NCBI GenBank assembly: GCA_039025395.1 | Contig: JBCCOK010000028.1 | Coordinates: forward strand, 4,963-68,962 | Direction of reading: 5' to 3' | Length of the DNA stretch: 64,000 nt | Origin: Hoeflea_A sp039025395 | Lineage (GTDB): Bacteria > Pseudomonadota > Alphaproteobacteria > Rhizobiales > Rhizobiaceae | Part shown: one piece after another, positions 1 to 8,859 of the stretch | Numbering within the stretch: the first letter of the stretch is position 1 | Layout of the letters: each line of letters opens with the position of its first letter | Position numbers and translations under genes: made by a program | Notes under the pieces: generated by a model | Databases searched by the model: none | What the model was told of the DNA's origin: nothing | Seen by the model: only the letters and a program-made list of their open reading frames with translations

Positions 1-519
1 AACAATGCCGGCCAGGGAAGGGTATCGACCTTCGCAGAAACCGACGACAATGACTGGCGAGAGGAACTGGAACTCAAATTCTTCAGCCAGATTTATCCGG
101 TCAAAGCCTTCGAAAATCAACTTCGAAAATCCAAGGACGCGGCCATAGTAGGGGTCAATTCCCTGCTCGCCTACCAACCCGAACCACACATGGTCTGCAC
201 GTCAGCGGCACGTGCCGGCGTACAGAACCTGATGAAATCGATGGCCGGTGAACTTGCGCCGGGCATCCGCGTGAACACGGTGCTGCTCGGTGTTGTGGTC
301 TCCGGCCAGTGGGAACGACGCTTCGAGGCAAGAGAGGATAAGACCATGGCACGGGCTGACTGGTACCGGGACCAGGCAGCCCGTCGCCACATTCCGCTCG
401 GCCGATTTGGTGAACCCCAAGAAGCGGCAAATGCCGTTGTTTTTTTGGCGTCGCCCGCGGCAAGTTTCATTACCGGCGCCAGACTGGAAGTCTCCGGCGG
501 AACTTCAAGGTATGTGTAA
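1..519 (+). CDS. SDR-family oxidoreductase (5' end outside window; catalytic Tyr and Lys replaced)
   Basis: The frame is open from base 1 and begins inside the protein at NNAG, the SDR structural motif that follows the fourth Rossmann strand; 172 residues are visible. The catalytic Ser is present in VNSLL (visible residue 54). The residue 13 positions later, normally Tyr, is Thr67, and the Lys four further on is Arg71 (T-SAA-R instead of Y-xxx-K). The C-terminus (FLASPAASFITG, then VSGG) is typical of the classical family. The stop abuts the ATG of the ThDP enzyme, so the genes are cotranscribed. Loss of both catalytic residues suggests altered chemistry or a non-oxidoreductase role; some FabG-like subfamilies carry the same T/R pair. 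Fold certain, function uncertain. Confidence 0.85.
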   Translation, partial: NNAGQGRVSTFAETDDNDWREELELKFFSQIYPVKAFENQLRKSKDAAIVGVNSLLAYQPEPHMVCTSAARAGVQNLMKSMAGELAPGIRVNTVLLGVVVSGQWERRFEAREDKTMARADWYRDQAARRHIPLGRFGEPQEAANAVVFLASPAASFITGARLEVSGGTSRYV

Positions 520-2205
520 ATGGAAATGAGCCCGAACCGGCAGATTGGCAAACGGGAAATACCCGTCGGTGATGCGATCGCAGCCTATCTGGCCGATATT
601 GGTGTGACCACGGTTTTCGGCGTGATATCGATACACAACATGCCAATTCTGGATGCAATCGCCCGCCAGGGACGCATCCGTTTCGTTCCGGCGCGCGGTG
701 AAGCCGGTGCAATGAACATGGCGGATGCCTATGCCCGCGTGACCCGCAGTCTTGGCGTGGTGGTAACCTCAACCGGCACGGGTGCCGGCAACGCCGCAGG
801 TGCACAGGTTGAAGCGCTGACGGCCGGGACCCCGCTGCTGCATCTTACAAGTCAGGTTGACCGCGAGTTCATCGATCGAGACCGCGCCGCCATCCATGAT
901 GTGCCACGGCAGAACGAAATGCTTCAGTCGGTTTCAAAGAGATGTTTTCGCGTCTGGGAAGCCGACGGTGTCTATGGTGTCCTTTCCCAGGCGGCCGCTT
1001 CAGCGTTGAGTCCGCCTGCCGGTCCGGTCAGTGTCGAGATCCCGATCGACGCGCAGCGCGAGACGATCGTTGCGGGTGATCATGTGGCAGCGCCAACGAT
1101 TGCCTATCCTCTGGCCGCCGAAGCTGAAATAGCCGCATTGTCTGAACGCATTCAACTTGCAAAGAGGCCAATGCTCTGGCTTGGCGGCGGTGCCCGGAGA
1201 GCCGCAGTTCAGGCCAACTCGCTTGTGGAAAGGGGTTTTTGTGCCGTATCCAGTACCAATGGCCGTGCTGTAGTCGACGAGCGGCACCCGGCAACCCTCG
1301 GCGCATTTAACATGACACCTGATGCCGAGGCTGTGTTTGCCGAAAGTGACCTGATGTTGGTGGTCGGTTCGCGATTGCGCGGCAACGAGACCCGCAACAA
1401 CAAGCTGGCTTTGCCGCACACGCTTGTGCAAATCGACGCGGACGCCTCGCAATGCGGACGCAATTACCCGGTCGCGCAGTTTGTTCATGGCGACGCAGGA
1501 GATACGCTAACGAGGCTGTTGGCCGTTTTGCCGGACCAGCTCACTGTGGATGCAGAATTCCGGTACTCCGTTGCCATTGCACGGGCCCGGTCCGAGGGCA
1601 GCCTGCGTGACCGGCTCGGCGTTTACAGGGTCATTGCTGATGCTTTGCAGGAGCGGATTTGTGAAGGCAGGCATCCCTTTGTCCGCGATGTGACCATTTC
1701 AAACTCCACGTTCGGAAATCGCTATGTGCAGATCGACCAGCCGCATCACGGTGTGCATGCGCTTGGAGGCGGTATCGGGCAGGGCATTGCCATGGGTGTC
1801 GGCGCTGCGCTTGCGCCGGGCGAGGCAAAGACGGTTGTGCTGGTTGGAGACGGAGGAGCCCAGCTCGGACTTGCTGAGCTGGCAACCGCCGTTGAAGAAC
1901 GGGCAAACCTGGTTTTTGTTCTGATGAACGACCAGGCTTACGGGGTAATCCGCAATATCCAGGATGCGCAATATGGTGGTCGACATCATTATTGTGCGCT
2001 GAAAACCCCGAACTTCGGGACTCTATGCCAGGCCATCGATCTGCCGCATGACAAGGTAACCAGCGAAGGCGATTTTGCCGCGGTTCTGGATCAGGCACTG
2101 GAGAGAGACGGTCCGGTGATGATCGAGGTCGACATGTGTGCCATCGGCCCTTTTTCGGAACCTTTCGGCGGGCCGCCTGCCGGTGCCGCGGGCAAGGTGC
2201 CGTGA
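520..2205 (+). CDS. Thiamine diphosphate-dependent 2-oxoacid decarboxylase / acetolactate synthase-like enzyme
   Basis: 561 residues in the three-domain ThDP enzyme layout: N-terminal PYR domain with the catalytic Glu in ARGEAGAM (about residue 61), a central domain, and the C-terminal PP domain with the Mg-ThDP motif GDGGAQLG extending to LMND (about residues 443-472). The ATG lies directly after the SDR stop. The family includes acetolactate synthases, benzoylformate decarboxylases and related lyases. With no regulatory subunit nearby but with SDR, aldehyde dehydrogenase and monooxygenase neighbours, I favour decarboxylation of an aromatic or branched 2-oxoacid to an aldehyde for the next enzyme. 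Substrate not determinable here. Confidence 0.85.
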   Translation: MEMSPNRQIGKREIPVGDAIAAYLADIGVTTVFGVISIHNMPILDAIARQGRIRFVPARGEAGAMNMADAYARVTRSLGVVVTSTGTGAGNAAGAQVEALTAGTPLLHLTSQVDREFIDRDRAAIHDVPRQNEMLQSVSKRCFRVWEADGVYGVLSQAAASALSPPAGPVSVEIPIDAQRETIVAGDHVAAPTIAYPLAAEAEIAALSERIQLAKRPMLWLGGGARRAAVQANSLVERGFCAVSSTNGRAVVDERHPATLGAFNMTPDAEAVFAESDLMLVVGSRLRGNETRNNKLALPHTLVQIDADASQCGRNYPVAQFVHGDAGDTLTRLLAVLPDQLTVDAEFRYSVAIARARSEGSLRDRLGVYRVIADALQERICEGRHPFVRDVTISNSTFGNRYVQIDQPHHGVHALGGGIGQGIAMGVGAALAPGEAKTVVLVGDGGAQLGLAELATAVEERANLVFVLMNDQAYGVIRNIQDAQYGGRHHYCALKTPNFGTLCQAIDLPHDKVTSEGDFAAVLDQALERDGPVMIEVDMCAIGPFSEPFGGPPAGAAGKVP

Positions 2206-2288
2206 GCTCCCTTTTGGAACAGTTTGGGAGTGGTGTCGCCCAAATGTTCTCAGCTGTGCCAATCGGTCATTTGGCAGGGAGTTCATGA

Positions 2289-3803
2289 ATGCGGGTCGAA
2301 ACCTGCGACATGCCGGAAAACCGGCTCTATATGGCCGGCGAGTGGCGGACCGGACAGGGCGCTGAAATCGAATCCTACTTTCCGGCCGATTTGAGCTTCA
2401 ACCAGGTCATCAACGGCGCCTCCGCCGATGATGGAGATGAAGTGGTTGCGGCTGCGGCAGAGGCACAATCGGCAACCTCTTGGCTGGCGCTGAAACCGCA
2501 TGAAAGAGCACGCTATCTTGCTGCGATTGCTGCCGGTATTGAGGCCAACACATCCCGTATCGCCTACATTCAAAGCCGAGACACCGGCAAGACCTTGGCA
2601 GAAACCACCGCACTGGCAATGTCCGCGGCCGGAACATTTCGCTATTTTGCTTCCGTTTGTGAAACCAGCGATGAGACGCTGACCACCCCGCGTGGCGACT
2701 ATCTGACCCTGTCGACCCATGAACCGCTCGGTGTCGTTGCGGCAATAACACCGTGGAATTCTCCCATTGCCAGCGACGCTCAGAAAATCGCGCCGGCTCT
2801 GGCAGCCGGCAATGCAGTCATTTTGAAGCCTTCATCATGGAGCCCGCTGGTGTCGCTCGAGCTCGCCCGCATCATCGATGCGGCAGGCCTGCCAAAGGGA
2901 CTTTTTTCAGTGCTGCCCGGTAGCGGTTCAGAAATCGGCGATCTTCTCGTCACACATCCGGACATTGCCAAAGTGTCGTTCACGGGTGGCACCGTGACCG
3001 GACGCCGGATCGCAGCGAAGGCGGCGGAAAAACTCATGCCGGTGTCGCTTGAACTCGGCGGCAAATCCCCGACCATCGTTTTTGCCGATTGCGATATGGA
3101 TGTCGCGGTCGCCGGGGTGATGTTCGGAATATTCTCTTCAACCGGTCAATCCTGCATTGCCGGGTCGCGTCTGTTTATAGAGGCGTCTGTCCATGACGAA
3201 TTCCTGAAGCGTTTGCTGGACGCAACGAAGCGGTTGGTGGTGGGCCATCCCCATGACACAGCAACCCAGATCGCGCCGCTGATCCGCACCGAGCACCGGG
3301 AGAATATCGAAGCCATGGTTGCGCAGGCGAAGGCCGACGGTGCCAACGTTTTGGCCGGCGGTGAACGACCGGCAGATCCGGCGCTGTCGTCCGGTGTCTA
3401 CTACCTTCCGACCATTGTTGGGGGCCTTTCGAACGACGCGCAACTGTGCCGTGAAGAAGTCTTCGGACCTGTGCTGAGTGTTCTGCCGTTTTCCGATGAA
3501 GCCGATGTCATCGCCCAGGCCAACAACAATGACTATGGGCTGGCGGCGGGCTTGTGGAGCCGCGATTTGCCCAAGTGCTTGCGGGTCGCAAGGGCAATTC
3601 ATACTGGCACCGTATGGGTCAACACTTACAAGCAGTTTTCCATCTCGACACCGTTTGGAGGGGAAAAGGCGAGTGGGACGGGCCGCGAAAAGGGACGCGA
3701 GGGCATGCGTTCCTACATGCGGCAAAAGTCCATCTACGTCGATTTGTCGGGTGAACCACATCCATGGGCAAAGCTCGAGCGATCGGATCGAGACGGATCA
3801 TGA
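2289..3803 (+). CDS. Aldehyde dehydrogenase (NAD(P)+)
   Basis: 504 residues, the usual family length. Visible hallmarks are the cofactor segment ITPWNSP, the general base Glu in LELGGKSP (about residue 255), the nucleophile Cys in GQSCIAGSR (about residue 289) and the C-terminal PFGGEKASG. It probably oxidises the aldehyde made by the upstream ThDP enzyme to the acid. A second in-frame ATG at 2310 (MPENRLYMAGEW) is a plausible alternative start. The stop overlaps the monooxygenase start as ATGA at 3800-3803, indicating translational coupling. Specific substrate unknown. Confidence 0.9.
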   Translation: MRVETCDMPENRLYMAGEWRTGQGAEIESYFPADLSFNQVINGASADDGDEVVAAAAEAQSATSWLALKPHERARYLAAIAAGIEANTSRIAYIQSRDTGKTLAETTALAMSAAGTFRYFASVCETSDETLTTPRGDYLTLSTHEPLGVVAAITPWNSPIASDAQKIAPALAAGNAVILKPSSWSPLVSLELARIIDAAGLPKGLFSVLPGSGSEIGDLLVTHPDIAKVSFTGGTVTGRRIAAKAAEKLMPVSLELGGKSPTIVFADCDMDVAVAGVMFGIFSSTGQSCIAGSRLFIEASVHDEFLKRLLDATKRLVVGHPHDTATQIAPLIRTEHRENIEAMVAQAKADGANVLAGGERPADPALSSGVYYLPTIVGGLSNDAQLCREEVFGPVLSVLPFSDEADVIAQANNNDYGLAAGLWSRDLPKCLRVARAIHTGTVWVNTYKQFSISTPFGGEKASGTGREKGREGMRSYMRQKSIYVDLSGEPHPWAKLERSDRDGS

Positions 3804-4924
3804 GCTTGAGGGTTGCCATAGTTGGTGCGGGTGTCGGAGGCCTGACGCTGGCAATTGCGCGGCGGCGGTCCAATCACCATGTCACCATCTTTGAGCAGAC
3901 GGCCCGGTTTGCACGCGTCGGCGCCGATGTGAATCTGACTCCCAATGCCGTGCACGCGCTCAACCAACTGGGAATTGGCAGCGCGCTGGCAAAGCGCGCG
4001 GCCAGCCCGACCCACCGCATCAGCAGAACATGGGACAGCGGGGAAGAAACGTCGCGGATCGAGCTGCGGGCGGCCGCCGAGAAGAAATACGGTGCATCTC
4101 AATTGACCATTCACCGGGCGGATCTTCTGCAGGAACTCGAAGGCGCAGTTGCGTCCGAATGTTTCCAAATGGGGCACAGGGTGACCGGGATTAAGCAGAA
4201 CGCCGACGCGGCAACCGTGATGAACGGCAATCCCGTTTCAAAGCCATTTGATGTGGTTGTCGGCGCAGACGGGATTCACTCCGCGGTGCGCAGCGCTCTG
4301 TTCGGTGCTGAGTCGCCGGAATTCACGGGCCTCGTTTCCTATCGCGGCACATTTGCCCGGGAACGGCTTCAGGATGGTCCGAATCTTGATGCATTCACCA
4401 AATGGTGGGGTCCCGACGAGGCACGGCAGATCGTAACATTCCCATTGAGCGCGGGGCAGGAGATTTTTGTCTTTGCGACAACGCCGCAGGACGATTGGCG
4501 TGAAGAGAGCTGGACATCACCCGGCGACGTGGAGGAACTGCGCGCCGCGTATGCAGACTTTCACCCCGAAGCCCGGGCATTGCTAGATGCGTGCACGAAG
4601 GTAACAAAATCGGCTCTTTATATCCGCAATCCGATGCCAAAGTGGTCCGAGGGGCGTGCGACGCTTCTCGGCGATGCGGCGCACCCGATGACCCCATTCA
4701 TGGCACAGGGTGCCTGTATGGCTATCGAGGACGCAGTCGTTCTGGCGCGTTGCCTTGAGGGCGTTGAGCGTCAAGCAATCGAGCAAGCCTTGCGGAAATA
4801 TGAACAGGCCAGGAAAGAGCGGACGTCAAGGATCCAGATCGCTTCGCGCGGCAATGAGTGGCTCAAGAAAGGTGGCAATGCGGACTGGGTCTATGGTTAT
4901 GACGCGTGGCAGGTGCCGCTTTGA
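3800..4924 (+). CDS. FAD-dependent monooxygenase (salicylate / hydroxybenzoate hydroxylase type)
   Basis: The start is placed at the ATG overlapping the aldehyde dehydrogenase stop, which gives MSLRVAIVGAGVGG and 374 residues; an upstream in-frame ATG at 3764 would only add residues encoded inside the previous gene. N-terminal GAGVGG binds the FAD ADP moiety, VVGADGIHS is the DG motif of group A flavoprotein hydroxylases, and GDAAHPMTPF is the GD motif contacting the flavin ribityl. Proteins of this type hydroxylate aromatic acids using NAD(P)H. In this operon it may act on the acid released by the dehydrogenase. Ring specificity is not readable. Confidence 0.88.
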   Translation: MSLRVAIVGAGVGGLTLAIARRRSNHHVTIFEQTARFARVGADVNLTPNAVHALNQLGIGSALAKRAASPTHRISRTWDSGEETSRIELRAAAEKKYGASQLTIHRADLLQELEGAVASECFQMGHRVTGIKQNADAATVMNGNPVSKPFDVVVGADGIHSAVRSALFGAESPEFTGLVSYRGTFARERLQDGPNLDAFTKWWGPDEARQIVTFPLSAGQEIFVFATTPQDDWREESWTSPGDVEELRAAYADFHPEARALLDACTKVTKSALYIRNPMPKWSEGRATLLGDAAHPMTPFMAQGACMAIEDAVVLARCLEGVERQAIEQALRKYEQARKERTSRIQIASRGNEWLKKGGNADWVYGYDAWQVPL

Positions 4925-5460
4925 AACCCTTGAAGGAAATCACGGCCTTTCAAATACGGAAGCGTCTGAGTGAACCACCGGTTTTTGGTCATTTTGTCGA
5001 TTTGACCCGGAGGATCATTAAAGAACCGCTTGATCTTTCAGGTCTTGTTCTGTGCGGGTTTGATTTTTCAGGAAGTCTTTTTGAAAGCGATGTTCGTCTT
5101 GACCATGCAACGTGCAAGGGCATCAGCTGGTTTCGAGGTGTCCATTTCGCAGCCGCAGTCGATTTCAGTTCCGCCTGTTTCTTCAACGACGCGCGTTTTG
5201 ACAAAGCGTTTTTCCGATCGGTGGCCAATTTTCGGTCGGCGGAGTTCCGCGGAATCGCGACTTTTGACGGATGCGTCTCGGAGGCGCGTCTGGATTTTTC
5301 GGATATCCTGGCCAATGGCAATTTCTCCATCGCCGGCGCGCACCTCAAAAAGAGATCGCAGCTGAGCGGGGCAGCCTTGATTGGTGGTTTCTGGCACCGT
5401 GATTTGCCCACCACACAATTCGATGGCCTCGACCGTTGCGACATATTCGGAAGGACGTAA
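4906..5460 (+). CDS. Pentapeptide-repeat-like protein
   Basis: A 184-residue product from a GTG overlapping the monooxygenase by 19 bp. An alternative TTG at 4921, with CAGGTG upstream, is equally likely. Residues about 40-160 contain roughly every-fifth-residue F or L positions (FDFSG, SLFES, ARFDK, ANFRS, AEFRG, LDFSD, AQLSG-like), the signature of a right-handed quadrilateral beta-helix. No signal peptide or membrane segment is visible. Such proteins range from gyrase protectors to structural modules; nothing here fixes a role. It ends the operon and may share its promoter. Confidence 0.65.
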   Translation: MAGAALKPLKEITAFQIRKRLSEPPVFGHFVDLTRRIIKEPLDLSGLVLCGFDFSGSLFESDVRLDHATCKGISWFRGVHFAAAVDFSSACFFNDARFDKAFFRSVANFRSAEFRGIATFDGCVSEARLDFSDILANGNFSIAGAHLKKRSQLSGAALIGGFWHRDLPTTQFDGLDRCDIFGRT

Positions 5461-5700
5461 ACCAGATATTCATCCGGTCCCGTTTTTCTTCTCTCAAACC
5501 GGAAATTCGCCCATTGGGCTCAACATTTGCTTTCTCTCGTGCACTGATGTCTGAATGGTAAGACGTCGTGCCTTTTCTTTGTTTTCTCTCGGTCTGCCAA
5601 ACCCGCGGCAACCGCGGCTCGGGCGCCGCCCGTTTCCGACAGCCAATCCTCGAAAGCGTCCTCGCGCCGTGCCACGCCATGCGCAAAAAACAGGTGGCAG

Positions 5701-6870
5701 TCACTGGTTTCGCCGTTCTCCTTCGATCGGCCGATATACGAAGTGTTGGAAGCTTGCTTCTGCTTCACTGCCGGATGTGTCGAAAGCAATCATGCCGACG
5801 AACGTGCCCTTAAAGACCCATGGGCACCGCGCCCGCCCTCATCGGAAGTAACGGACGCATCGAGAACGGGGCGACTTTCTGCCAATCCCGGCCCTGACGC
5901 CACCAGAATTGCTGAGAGGCGTGATCGACAGTGACGCGCAACTCCACCGGCCCGTCCTGCAGTGTCACCGGCGTGTCGAGCGGATAGTCAAGGCGCCCGT
6001 CCGGGAAATCGCCAGGACAGGACATCAGGACCAGCACACGCCCAAGGCCTGGTTCGAAACTGACCAACAGGGAATGGTGCTTGAAGCGGTTGTAATAGGT
6101 GGTGAGCCCGGCGTTCTGCTGGTAGTTGACCGGCTCGAAATCCAAAAGTGTCGTTTCCGCCTCATAAACGAAGTTCTCCTGCCTTCGGGCAACAAGGGAT
6201 TGCTCAAACCAGCTTCCAATGCTTTCGCGTCCGATCAGCGTCAGGCCGTGGTCCACGCGGAAGATGCGGTCACGATCCGGCGTCCGAAGCCACTGGAAGT
6301 CCATCGGCAGATCCGGTCCCTGGAAGTCATAGTTTGCCTCGCCTTTCAGCGCAGGCTGCGTGTCCACCGGTGCGGGAACGTTGCTTCGGACCAGGAGGCC
6401 ACCGTCTTCCAACCATGGCCAATCGTCGCGCCATTCCACGCGTTCGATGCCGCTTTCGCGGCCAAGTTGACAATAGCGTCCGTTGCCCTGTCGATCAGGG
6501 ATCGGGCGGCCCGTCAGGAAAGAATGATAGCCTTCGCCCCAATGCGTTTCGACGTATTGGCCATGGCCCGTGCGCTGGATTGGTGCATCAGGAGTGTCCT
6601 TCGCCGTCATCAGGTATTTCTGCGGATGCGTCTCGTAAGGGCCGCGGATGTTGCGCGATCGCGCGTAGGTCACGGCGTGCTCAAATGCAGTGCCGCCTTC
6701 TGCCGTCGTCAGGAGATACCAGCCTGCGTGTTTGAAGAGGTGCGGCGCCTCGGTCAGCCCAAGTTCGGTCCCGGCATAGATGTTGGTTAACTCGCCCGTC
6801 AGTCCCTCCTCGGGTGACCACTCCTGCAAGAGGATGCCGTCGAAACTGGGGTGAGCGGGGTTGCCTCCGG
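5701..6870 (-). pseudogene. Glycoside hydrolase family 43 (beta-xylosidase type), truncated and frameshifted
   Basis: The long open part translates to the C-terminal two thirds of a GH43 beta-xylosidase/arabinosidase: GILLQEWSPEE, then ELGLTEAPHLF with the catalytic region TEAPHL, AEGGTAFEHAV, and a beta-sandwich with YYNRFKHH. Reading upstream of 6829 the homology continues (NPAHPSFDGI) and stops near 6870, where an IS3 transposase relic begins, so about 150-200 N-terminal residues are missing. Near 5816 the frame ends at PMGL-stop, but the next frame continues with GTFVGMIAFDTSG to a TGA at 5701-5703, the expected C-terminus. Two independent lesions make this a pseudogene. The neighbouring polyol dehydrogenase suggests a former xyloside-utilisation locus. 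Confidence 0.8.
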
Positions 6871-6875
6871 TGCCT

Positions 6876-7262
6876 GGACTGCGCTTCAGCTATCGTGGCG
6901 AGGATGGAGTTGCAACCATGGAACAGGTCTGCGCCCGGATCCGCTATCCGAAGACGATCCGTGTCGATCAGGGCTCAGAATTCATCTCCCGTGACATGGA
7001 TCTTTGGACCTAACAGAATGGCGTCACGCTGGACTTCTAAAGGCCGGGAAAGCCGGCCGACAATTCTTTCATCGAGGCATTCAGCGGGCGGTTCCGGGCT
7101 GAGCGTTTGAATGCCCACTGGTTTCTGAGCCTTGCGGATGCAGCCGAAAAGTTGGAGGACTGGCGTAGAGATTACAACGAACAGCGGCCCCACGGGGCTG
7201 TTGGTAATAAAGTCCCGCTGGACCTGTTGGAATCGGAACACATAGCCAGCCTGTGTTCCTGA
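6876..7262 (+). pseudogene. IS3-family transposase (OrfB) C-terminal relic
   Basis: One frame reads LRFSYRGED, then VDQGSEFISRDMDLW, then NGVTLDF, RPGKPADNSFIEAF, DWRRDYNEQRPHG, the C-terminal half of an IS3-family DDE integrase with the second Asp (VDQGSEF) and the Glu (FIEAF). In-frame TAA codons at 7011-7013 and 7038-7040 interrupt it, and it ends at TGA 7260-7262. No N-terminal part or OrfA is present. It abuts the broken 5' side of the GH43 pseudogene, so the insertion probably destroyed that gene and then decayed. Confidence 0.8.
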
Positions 7263-7349
7263 TTTGGTCCGAAAAACTCAACACCCTGCCGGGTACGTTG
7301 GGGAGCACTGCAGACAGCCGGAGCCGTCAAAGGCTGAGGAGGGTTCGTT

Positions 7350-8393
7350 TTGGAAGCACTTGTACTGGAAGAAAAAGAAAAAATCGCACTTCGTGATGTG
7401 AACATCGACGAGTCGTTGGGGCCGCACGACGTTCGGATTGATTTAAGAACTGTCGGCGTGTGCGGCAGCGACATCCACTATTATCAGCACGGCGCGATCG
7501 GGCCATTTGTGGTTCGCGAACCCATGATCCTGGGCCATGAAGCATCCGGGCAAATTGTGGAAACAGGGTCCGCGGTGGCCGATCTGAAAGTCGGCGATCG
7601 CGTCTGCATGGAGCCGGGGATTCCCGACCCGAATGGCAAAGCGACACGCCTCGGGCTTTACAATCTCGATCCTGCAGTGCGGTTTTGGGCAACGCCACCC
7701 GTTCACGGAGTGCTGCGCGCATCCGTTGTGCACCCGGCGGCCTTCACTTTCAAACTGCCTGATCACGTCAGCTATGCCGAGGGTGCGATGGTCGAGCCGC
7801 TTGCCGTGGGAATGCACGCAGCGAATAAGGCTCGTATTCAACCCGGCGACGTCGCGGTGGTGCTGGGTGCAGGCCCTATCGGATTGTTGCAGGTGCTGGC
7901 AGCGTTGGCAGCGGGATGCAGCCACGTCATCGCTACGGATATCGAGCAACCCAAACTCGAACTTGCCGCAACGTTGGGTCCTGTCACTCCGGTCAATGTG
8001 GCGAGGGAAAACCTCAAAGAGATCGTCATGGCGATCACCGACGGCTGGGGCGCGGACGTGGTGTTCGAATGTAGCGGCAACACACGGGCGGCCGCCGGTG
8101 TTTTTGAGCCTTTGCGCCCCGGCGGAACGGTTGTGTTTGTCGGAATGCCTTTGGAACCTGTTCCCTACGATGTGCCAGCAGCCCAGATAAAGGAGGCGCG
8201 CGTTGAACATGTATTCCGATATGCACATGTCTACCAGCGCGCGATCGCGCTGATCGGTAGCGGCCAATTGGACGTCAAGCCTCTTATAACGGATACCTTC
8301 GGGTTTGAAGAAAGCGTCCGCGCGTTCGAATTCGCTGCCGACATGCCGGCTCCATCCGTAAAGGTTCAGATTGAGCTGGCATCCGACGTCTGA
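7350..8393 (+). CDS. Zinc-type polyol (xylitol / L-iditol) dehydrogenase
   Basis: 347 residues of the medium-chain dehydrogenase superfamily, converting a polyol to a ketose with NAD+. The start is TTG at 7350, supported by a strong GAGGAGG site 8-9 bp upstream. Catalytic zinc ligands appear in GVCGSD and GHEASG, with a Rossmann motif GAGPIG. The structural-zinc lobe, which has four Cys in many homologues, reads EPGIPDPNGKATRLGLYNLD here, with none of them, as known in some xylitol dehydrogenases. RFWATPPVHG is typical of sorbitol/xylitol enzymes. Its position beside a broken GH43 xylosidase supports pentose or polyol metabolism. Confidence 0.87.
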   Translation: MEALVLEEKEKIALRDVNIDESLGPHDVRIDLRTVGVCGSDIHYYQHGAIGPFVVREPMILGHEASGQIVETGSAVADLKVGDRVCMEPGIPDPNGKATRLGLYNLDPAVRFWATPPVHGVLRASVVHPAAFTFKLPDHVSYAEGAMVEPLAVGMHAANKARIQPGDVAVVLGAGPIGLLQVLAALAAGCSHVIATDIEQPKLELAATLGPVTPVNVARENLKEIVMAITDGWGADVVFECSGNTRAAAGVFEPLRPGGTVVFVGMPLEPVPYDVPAAQIKEARVEHVFRYAHVYQRAIALIGSGQLDVKPLITDTFGFEESVRAFEFAADMPAPSVKVQIELASDV

Positions 8394-8859
8394 GGCAAAT
8401 AGGCCACCCGATCAGTACCAGGCGCGCCGCAGAACGGGGCGGAGGCCTTCACAACCTTTCATTGGTTGAGCTGTAGCGAATAGCTGAACCCAACTCGCGG
8501 TCGCGTCTTTACTTTCCGCAACGCAAAAGACGTCTACTCCGGGTGGTTGGCCGGTTCATATCGCGCAAGCGCGCAGGGAATTGTAATATTTTGTGTGCGA
8601 TTGATCGCAGCAAATGATGCCTAACTCACCCCGACGGAAAATGGCCGGCCGGCTGGTCCAACAATGGGTAGCAGCTCACCGCGAAGCGGATGTTTGCTTT
8701 AGCCAGCGCAGAGATTATTTACGAAGCCTCAAGAGTGCGCTTCTTCTAACATCTGCTTTTGGATGGTGGTCAGCTTGCAATCTTTCGCCCAATGGATGGA
8801 TTGAAAGTGCCGTCATACGATAAAGGCGGGTGGGATCATTGAGGATACAAGACGGACCT
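8394..8859 (+). other. Intergenic stretch without a convincing gene
   Basis: About 465 bp. A 69-codon open frame at 8614-8823 has no recognisable motif or clear ribosome site. The one structured element is TGCGAT-TG-ATCGCA at 8596-8609, a 6-bp-arm palindrome about 250 bp ahead of the membrane protein gene. I see nothing else. Confidence 0.4.

Noticed and set aside
520..2205. Biosynthetic acetolactate synthase large subunit
   Set aside because: No small subunit gene and no branched-chain genes nearby; the neighbours are catabolic.
5909..6790. Plus-strand open frame over the GH43 pseudogene
   Set aside because: The opposite strand carries the GH43 homology; this frame has none.
8596..8609. 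TGCGAT-TG-ATCGCA palindrome as an operator
   Set aside because: No regulator gene is adjacent and it lies 250 bp from the next start; a chance palindrome is as likely.
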